From contig JAUPSS010000007.1 in the NCBI GenBank assembly GCA_040285825.1, forward strand, positions 2,020,689 to 2,084,688: a stretch of DNA of 64,000 nt, written 5' to 3'. Of this stretch, positions 54,888 through 61,527 are shown piece by piece. Every line of letters begins with the position of its first letter. Position 1 is the first letter of the stretch. The DNA comes from Eukaryota sp. TZLM1-RC. Its lineage: Eukaryota > Metamonada: BaSk clade. Both the position numbers and the translations under genes were made by a program. The notes below the pieces were generated by a model, which did no database searches, was not told where the DNA came from, and saw nothing but the letters and a program-made list of their open reading frames with translations.

Positions 54888-56888
54888 TTGGGAACAACAA
54901 GTGTCTTTGAAAAACTACATCAATCACCAATGACCTTTTTAAGTCATTCCATTTTGTTCAATCATTTGGTGAGAAATTTTTTCTTGAATTCTAGTGTGCA
55001 ATTACTTAAATCTCCTTTATGGACTTTTGAAGTGCTGCCCAAAGCTGTTACCTCTATACCCAGATCTATTCGCTTGGATACAAAATTCTTTTTGGAAATG
55101 TAAACTCAATTGGAATGTATGCCCAGTAATTATAATAAAGTGGAACAACTAGCAGGTAAACTGTCGAAAACAAGTGAAGTTACTAAATTACTATGGGATT
55201 CAGCCTTAGGGCTTTCAAATTCGGAGTTTGAGGTTTCTTTCCCGAAAAAATCAACAAGTTCTCTGAAAATACCATTAAGTCACAAAACAAAGTGTTTAAG
55301 AAATTCATGTAAAATTTTCTTGAAAAAATGTTGATGAAGAGAAACTCAACTATCCTGAAGAAGCTCCATATGTTCTTGATAATATTATTGTAACCAATGG
55401 ACTTCCTGTTTCAATTCAATTTGGAAGAAGAGATTTTTTGGGGAAAAATATACAACAAAACAACAAAAAATTAGAGACGTTCACTTGAGCAACCAATCAA
55501 TGGAAAAATTAACATCCTTAAATTCTAGAGAATTAGTCGCTGCAGATCCAAATGAATATGATTTGATTCATGCTGTTTCCAAAAAATTAAACCATGGTAA
55601 TTGTTGTAACAAATTTCAATTGATAAAGATGAAGTAGAGCTAGATGACGAAACAAATCAAAGAAACAAGCGCAAAGAAGAAATTATAATATTATAATATT
55701 ATAAATTATGAATTATAATATTATAATATTGACTCCTCTTTTTACTCAAGGTGAACGAAAATTTTCACTTGGTCTTCTCAAACATCAGAGACATAGAAAG
55801 AAACGGCAAGATAAATACTTCTTCAACGGTGATGGAGAAAGTTACAAGGAAATTTTGAAAAATTTTCTGACTCTCAAATGAGAAAACAAACAAAATCACC
55901 CAAATTAGATGAATTTTGTGAGTTAATTTGTGAATTAATGCAAAAGAAATCGTTAGAATGAAATCTTGGAATTTATTTATCCAAATACAATCCCGAAAAG
56001 AAAAATTCTCCCAACACAAGGGAAACAAAAAGGTGACATGAGTTGATTCATAAAATTAAACAAAAGTTTGGCAAACCTGGTGATTGTATGATAGTCATTG
56101 GTGATTGGAGTAAAGAGTCTGGATTTAAAAGGAAAGGCAAGTATCCATCTAAAGGTACAAGTATAAGAAAAGTATTGAGACAAGCCGGATACCTTGTATT
56201 TTTTGTCAATGAAGCAAATACTTCAAAAAGATGCCATAATTGTGCTCGAAAGGGTACAATTGGAGAAAACACGAAAACTTCCTACAAATACGATGATCCC
56301 AACTTTACGAAAAACAGAACTCAATTAGACAGGATATTCATGTCAGAGGGAAAAACGGAATTTAAAGACAGATTCAAAAAATGCAAAAAAAAGTAAAAAA
56401 AGAAAGTAAAAAAAAAGAAAAGTTGGAAGAAGCAATGATATCAAGGGTAGAAACAGTCCCTGAAAGTTGGTTATGAGTAAGGCAGATACGAGTAAGAGTG
56501 AACAAAGAAGTCTAGCAAATAAAGAATTAGTTGAAGAATAGAAAATACCACCGACAAGAGAATGAGAAAACGTATTTCAAAGCTTTTGGAAAAGGATGAA
56601 TTAGACAACTATAAGGTTCAACAAGTAGTTCGTTGGGCTCTAAGCCAATCCACAAAAACTCAATGCAAAACCTTGTGGAATCGAGATACTAATTCTGCAC
56701 AAAATACTCATTTGTTGGCTGAAGACATTTTGGCTGGAAGAGAGAGAACAGAGGTGTTCAAGAAGCAACAGTCTCAAACCAATGTTATTGAACCGACTGA
56801 TGAAAGCCAGAGAGATGTTGATAATGATTTTGAAGGTGATGGTACACTAATGAGTCCGATTCAACAACCAAACCGCAATACATTATGA
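54888..56888 (+). pseudogene. Fanzor (eukaryotic TnpB-like RuvC nuclease) relic F2
   Basis: Plus-strand relic in several frames. RuvC-I: ELVAADPNEYDLIHAVS (Asp codon 55545-55547). Then LLKHQRHRKKRQDKYF. The best preserved block is 56043-56396: MIVIGDWSKESGFKRKG, PSKGTSIRKVLRQAGYLVFF, VNEANTSKRCHNC (entry to the zinc ribbon). The end is at 56562-56888 with CKTLWNRDTNSAQN (RuvC-III Asp at 56695-56697) and LAEDILAGRERTEVFKK. Order and spacing are those of the TnpB/Fanzor C-terminal half. Part of the zinc ribbon is replaced by low-complexity Lys-rich sequence, and an AT microsatellite interrupts at 55686-55737. The N-terminal limit is uncertain. Confidence 0.8.
55686..55737. repeat. AT-rich short tandem repeat
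   Basis: Repeated TATAATAT-type units (ATTATAATATTATAATATTA). It interrupts the Fanzor relic between RuvC-I and RuvC-II and may have expanded after inactivation. Confidence 0.8.
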
Positions 56889-56965
56889 TGAGTAGCGAAT
56901 GCGGAAGTTGAGAGACAATGTATAGTTTTGAAGCAACTTAAACTTTCTCTCGACATTATTGGGCA

Positions 56966-58024
56966 ATGTCTGTATCCAATGCCCATCTTGTGAAACTAGC
57001 ATCTCATCGCATCCAGTCAGTGGCTAATCAGCGATATTCTGCTCAATTTGATAAACTTGACGAATCTTCTCGCACAACCGCACAAGATCAATTGGACTCT
57101 CTTCTCAATTCAGCTTTTGGCTCACTTTCGCGAAATAGCTTTGATCAATTATGTCGTATTCATACGTTGAGGAAGAAACTGTCTTCATTCAGCTCCCAAA
57201 ACACACCACTATCAATATCAGCTTCCCGAATTGCCACCACAAGTTTTCAGTCAATTGACCACTCTGCTGCTTCAGACATTTTTCCTCTGTCAGAACCTTC
57301 TTCTGATCAGTCCCAACCCACCTCCCCCAATTTTATTACTTTTCTTGATGTACATGTTCAGACTGAGTCCTTATGTCACCCTGTTGAGAACACTAGTTGT
57401 CAGACTGAAGAGGAGTATAACCCTGAGGAACACATCGCAAATGAGAAGAAGTTGAAAATGGAAGTTAAAATGCTCAAAACCACAATGTCTACCAAGGAGA
57501 GTACAATCAAAATGTTACAATCAACCTGTGAAAATTTGAGATCTGAAAATGAGAAAATTAAATTGGAAATAAACGAAGTAAAATCAGGCAAAGATGAAGA
57601 AACCATTGTGCAAGAAGCTAAAACTTCCGCTGAACTCACTCTATCTCTTACTTCTACAGTCTCTTGTCTTGTTCGTTCCATGGTTGACAGAGTTGCTGAG
57701 GTGTTTTTGGTGAGGCAAGAGAGGAGGCGTCGAAAAGGACTAGGGGAAGGTGATTCTGATAGTGAAGATCCATTGGATTTTTCACTCAACTCTCCCAAAA
57801 ATGATACTATTTATAGTAATCAATCAGATTCTGATGAGTTGGCATCAGTTTCCGGTTGTTCGTCTGATTTGGAACGGTTAACTAACCCTTCTGACTTTGA
57901 CGACATTCCAAGTTCTGATTTGGAGTTGGACGTTGTCAGTGACTATGAATTGGAATCGTTATTAGTGGATGCGTTGAAACAAAGAAAGATTTTAGCAAAG
58001 GAAAGTGATGACGATAGTGATTGA
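56966..58024 (+). CDS. Hypothetical coiled-coil protein with acidic C-terminus, 352 aa
   Basis: Not recognised as a family. The N-terminal 70 residues look helical (LDESSRTTAQDQLDSLLNSAF). A Ser/Thr/Pro-rich linker follows, then a coiled coil at about 155-205 (EKKLKMEVKMLKTTMSTKESTIKMLQ and following heptads), a hydrophobic helix (ELTLSLTSTVSCLVRSMVDRV), a basic patch RQERRRRKG and an acidic tail rich in Asp/Ser (DSDSEDPLDFS, VVSDYELESLLVDALKQRK, KESDDDSD). This suggests a scaffold or adaptor; DSD/SED sites could be CK2 targets. The frame is intact from ATG 56966, and starts 77 bases after the Fanzor relic ends. Probably a real host gene. Confidence 0.7.
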   Translation: MSVSNAHLVKLASHRIQSVANQRYSAQFDKLDESSRTTAQDQLDSLLNSAFGSLSRNSFDQLCRIHTLRKKLSSFSSQNTPLSISASRIATTSFQSIDHSAASDIFPLSEPSSDQSQPTSPNFITFLDVHVQTESLCHPVENTSCQTEEEYNPEEHIANEKKLKMEVKMLKTTMSTKESTIKMLQSTCENLRSENEKIKLEINEVKSGKDEETIVQEAKTSAELTLSLTSTVSCLVRSMVDRVAEVFLVRQERRRRKGLGEGDSDSEDPLDFSLNSPKNDTIYSNQSDSDELASVSGCSSDLERLTNPSDFDDIPSSDLELDVVSDYELESLLVDALKQRKILAKESDDDSD

Positions 58025-58519
58025 GGGGTTTTTAACTGACTCTTCTTTGTATTTTAGTTTTAGGTTTTTATTTTCTTTGATTTAATACTTAGTATTCTGT
58101 AAAAATGTGTATTTTTTTGTCATTTCTGATTCTTTGAACCAAATTTGGAAATCTTTTCAGCAACGTTGCTTCCTCTGTTTGTAAGTATTCAAATCTTCAT
58201 TCAATCTCACAGCATGAGTCCTAATTCAATTCAGTTAGCTCGGTATTAGACTGATAAGGTTGGTGTAGAAGGATATTGTTATAAAAGAACAAAAACTACA
58301 TTCACTGCTTTTCTGCCATTTGTTTTGGCCGTCAAAACGGCAAACTCTGTATGAACGGATATTTTGTAGAATATTTTTAGAAAGGTTCCTTCTGAATTCA
58401 TTATTCTATGCAATTGGCCTGTTCTTCACTGGTACTAAGTCAAAATGGTATCTGTACAGGTTTTCCTCTACTGAGAAGGTGTATTTTTGAATGTCCCTAA
58501 TTTTCAGCACCAGAATTTA
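58025..58519. other. Intergenic stretch, nothing recognised
   Basis: This is the 3' flank of the coiled-coil gene and AT-rich sequence up to a LINE. No frame with coding character. Confidence 0.4.
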
Positions 58520-59260
58520 AATAGTATCAATAATTATTGAATGTCCCCATTGATCAATTAATATCAAAAGAAAAATGTATTTGTTCGAATTGAACTCAAC
58601 TTACTTTGCGCCATGCTCTGAATTGTTCTTAATTGATAACTTATCGTTCTTCATTACATGATGCTGTTAGAGACACTGTTTTCAATATGGCACGAACTGC
58701 AAAAATATCGTGTATCAAAGAGCCTCTGCTGAAAGCAACACTTTCTCTGAATAATTTTAGTTCTGACGATAGAAGGGGTGTATACTGTGATTGGATTGAT
58801 AACTCTGAAGTTGTTGTTGACTTTGTCTCATGTAAGTTTGCAAAAAACACTTTGGTTCAAAGAAGAAAATTTAGTCCTGTAAAAGCTCTTGAATTTAAAG
58901 CCAAAGAAAAACATAGAAAATATGACAAAGATATCGAAGAATCTAATGCTGATAGAAATAGACCACTTGTTTTTATTGCTTTCCCATTTTCGATAAACGG
59001 AGGACTATCAGTAGAAACAGGAGCTTTTTCGAATGATTTCAAAAAAATGGTTCAAGAAAAACAATGAAAAGATTTGTTATCTTCTTATGGCGCTCTCGAA
59101 TTCAATTTGCTATAATTGATAGATTAGCTCGGTTTTTCAATCGATTTAGAGAAGCTTTAGCTAGACAGCAAGCAGATCAAGATTTTGTAGAGGAAATCTT
59201 GGAATGAATTTCGGCACATTAGTTATGAGTTTATTTTGTTAAATGTGTAAGTTCAATAAA
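58520..59260 (+). pseudogene. 5'-truncated LINE (subfamily A)
   Basis: Starts in the CICSN-type knuckle (about 58535), with an in-frame TAA at the NCS position near 58630. An open frame 58633-59067 follows (YRSSLHDAVRDTVF, endonuclease-like VYCDWIDNSEVVVDFVSC...ALEFKAKEKHRKYD, FPFSINGGLSVETGAF), then after a frame change the common tail ARQQADQDFVEEIL and a 3' untranslated region ending TTCAATAAAAG. One Gly-Asp of the endonuclease motif is changed (RRGVYCDW instead of RGDVYCDW). Confidence 0.85.
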
Positions 59261-59499
59261 AGTTCTTATTCCATGCAGCTTTTGAGAATTACTATACTTC
59301 AGATATTTTCACAGCTGAACTCAACATGGACAGCCTTAATTTCGTCTTATGAATCGTTAAGTGTAAACGTTCGATGAAATTAATTGCTGATTTTTAGGGG
59401 CGCATTTTGCACTTTCTAGTGATTAATAGCTTCAACAACCGTTTTTTTTGACACTAGAAGGAGCTCTTAATTTGAAATTACTAAATTTTTGGTTAATTA

Positions 59500-60030
59500 C
59501 ACTATCAATGTGTGGGAAATTTTCTTAAGAATAATAGAGGTGATGTAATATTACTGGATTAGATGGAAGCTTTATTTTATTGGATGTAATGTCTGTTGAT
59601 CCTTGTAATGCCTGAAATGAAAGGCTTGTTAATTCTGAAATGCATAATCCTCTTTCAAATGCTGAAAATTTAATTTCAAAATGAAAAAATACAATGAACC
59701 TTTGTCCAAATTGTCCAGTCAACAGCATGCAAAATACAATTTGTATCCATTTGTATTTTCTCTTTTTGGTTCACTTGCTCCCACGGCTATACGTTTATTG
59801 AAAGATTTTGAAATGATTGAAAAGAGAAGAACAAACAGAAATTTCAACAGATTGTTTTGGTAAAATAGAATTCTGTTTTCTATTTTTAAGGGGATGTTAA
59901 AGATGGTTTCTCATGCTTTGCTTTCTCTTGCATCTCATTATGAGAGAGTTGCATCTAGTGTTTTTGTTTTGGGAGAGATGGATTATTTACCTGTTGATTT
60001 ATAGGTTTTTAATGAAATTAATAATCTAAT
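59500..60030 (+). pseudogene. 5'-truncated LINE (subfamily B)
   Basis: Begins AATAATAGAGGTGATGTAAT (the NNRGDVI segment), with frame breaks. It continues KKYNEPLSKLSSQQHAKYNLYPFVFSLFGSLAPTAIRLLKDFEMIEKRRTN (59681-59863), a TAA, and ends near 60003. It is closely similar to the 3' end of the long copy at 24185-26306. Confidence 0.82.
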
Positions 60031-60089
60031 AAATTACTTGAAAAAAATGTGTTGGAAATTCCCATAAATACAAAATCTATTTTCGTGTG

Positions 60090-60545
60090 GAATAATTACC
60101 AAAACTATCTACTACACAGATACTGAGGCCTTTCATTACCGCTCATCCTCGCTTCAGCAATTGCAAACATATTCAGACAAGCCAGCTTATTTCCATTGAA
60201 AAGCTTTGGTGAGCCTTTGTTACTGAGTTTGCAACTCTGACTGTTACAAGCTAATAAACCATGACATGTAGTAACAGGAATCTTTTCTCTTCTATAGAAT
60301 CTGGGATTTGTTACTCTCAAAAACGTAGCAACCTTTTCAAAAACAAACAGCACATTTTGCTGAAGTGAAAGCTTCATTAATCATCAATACTTCAAATCCC
60401 TTTCTTTTCAGAAATTGAATCCATCCAATGCCTCTAGTAGGTCTCTGATGTTTCAAATTCTTAGTATACTTTTTTTTCTTCCTTCCTTTACATAAAACCG
60501 TTTAAATTAAATCCTGGCACAATTGTGATCATTGCTTCAATTCCT
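60090..60545 (-). pseudogene. Fanzor (eukaryotic TnpB-like RuvC nuclease) relic F3
   Basis: Minus-strand C-terminal part only. One frame carries AMITIVPGFNLNGF then, after a stop, KYTKNLKHQRPTRGIGWIQF, LKRKGFEVLMINEAFTSAKCAVC (the TS-x-x-C-x-x-C zinc entry). A one-base shift in a T run near 60334-60340 moves to the frame with FLRVTNPRFYRREKIP, TTCHGLLACNSQSC and LFNGNKLACLNMFAIAEARMSGNERPQYL. The last segment matches the NRD-x-x-A-x-N-M...RP end of Fanzors, except that the catalytic NRD Asp is replaced (NGN at about 60190). It is cut at its N side close to the start of the zinc-knuckle gene on the other strand. Confidence 0.78.
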
Positions 60546-60553
60546 TTTTGTTG

Positions 60554-61063
60554 ATGCCTGAATCAGTTTCTGATTCCAATGGAGTCAAAAGAAAGAATGA
60601 TAGACAACATGATGCTCAAGACGTCCTTTCCACCTCTCCTCCTCAACCTCTTCTCTCTTCAATTTTGGACAAAAAAATTTGTGATGAGGAAATTTTAGAA
60701 AATCATGATGAAAATAAAGTTTGTTCAAAAACGAAGACACGCTCTTACAGATGCTCAAAGTGTCGACAACAAGGACATAATGCTCGAACATGCCCCAACG
60801 GTGGAAAAAATGATGTGACAAATTCTGAAACGAAATGTAAAAGAAAATTTATTGGAAGAACAGAGTCTAAGGTAAGACCAAGAAATGATCCTCCACAAGT
60901 TGTTGCAAAACCAGTTAACAATCGAATCAAGCACAAAGTTTGCAACAATTGTGGTGTTTCTTTTAGGAATAATGCAAAAGGTAAAACGGCTGGTCGATGC
61001 TTGAAATGCCGAATAGTTGATAATTATCATTTTTTTGTTGCCTTAGGTTGCAAAAGTGGTTGA
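60554..61063 (+). CDS. Zinc-knuckle protein, C-terminus replaced by an LTR insertion
   Basis: Starts at ATG 60554 (MPESVSDSNGVKRKN). It contains a CCHC knuckle YRCSKCRQQGHNARTCP, a type common in MULE transposases and some RNA-binding proteins, and a second Cys-rich motif CNNCGVSFRNN...RCLKC. Between them lies a basic linker (CKRKFIGRTESKVRPRNDPP). At 61036 the coding sequence runs into the end of a minus-strand LTR, so the last nine codons are LTR sequence and the native C-terminus is lost. It could be a truncated host gene or part of a decayed transposon, perhaps the one that carried Fanzor F3 next door. Function unknown. Confidence 0.55.
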   Translation: MPESVSDSNGVKRKNDRQHDAQDVLSTSPPQPLLSSILDKKICDEEILENHDENKVCSKTKTRSYRCSKCRQQGHNARTCPNGGKNDVTNSETKCKRKFIGRTESKVRPRNDPPQVVAKPVNNRIKHKVCNNCGVSFRNNAKGKTAGRCLKCRIVDNYHFFVALGCKSG

Positions 61064-61116
61064 GATAAAGATAATTTATTTTCTATTCATATTATAAAAG
61101 CCTAAGGGCGCCAACA
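61036..61116 (-). repeat. 3' LTR of a minus-strand element (81 bp)
   Basis: In minus orientation it reads TGTTGGCGCCCTTAGGC...GGCAACA. It differs by about one base from the plus-strand LTR at 61364-61444. TG...CA termini. Confidence 0.88.
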
Positions 61117-61363
61117 CTGCTTCTTCCCCTTTTTCAAAGTTAATAGGCTTATATAAATATGAACTAAACTATAACAAATAACTAAATAACTACAAATAAT
61201 CTAAACTAATCTAAACTAAGAATTAGCATCACTTCCTAATTCTAGTACTGCGTCTAGGCCTCTTGTAAGGCGTAGAGTTATTGGAGGTACTTCTACGTTG
61301 ACTAGTAGTACGTTTTCCAATTTTCTTGTTATTCCTACTGAACAACCTGTAAGCAGTTGAATG
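61117..61363 (-). pseudogene. 3' terminal coding scrap of a minus-strand LTR element
   Basis: The minus strand reads STAYRLFSRNNKKIGKRTTS, then RSTSNNSTPYKRPRRSTRIRK and a stop. This is the basic C-terminus seen after the chromodomain-like part of related Pol proteins. An untranslated part follows, ending in GAAAAAGGGGAAGAAGCAG, a good polypurine tract, directly at the LTR. The fragment is cut where the plus-strand LTR begins. Confidence 0.8.
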
Positions 61364-61444
61364 TGTTGGCGCCCTAAGGCTTTTATAATATGAATAGAAA
61401 ATAAATTATCTTTATCTCAACCACTTTTGCAACCTAAGGCAACA
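61364..61444 (+). repeat. 5' LTR (81 bp)
   Basis: TGTTGGCGCC at the start, ATGAATAGAAAATAAATTAT inside, GGCAACA at the end. It pairs as an inverted repeat with 61036-61116. Confidence 0.9.
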
Positions 61445-61527
61445 ATAATTATTGGCCGTATTAGGTTATAGGTATACCGTTTACACAACTCACAGCTATC
61501 AAACAGAGGATATCTTCAGCAGATATC

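Noticed and set aside
55686-55737. CRISPR-like or satellite array
   Set aside because: Short AT units without spacers; an ordinary microsatellite.
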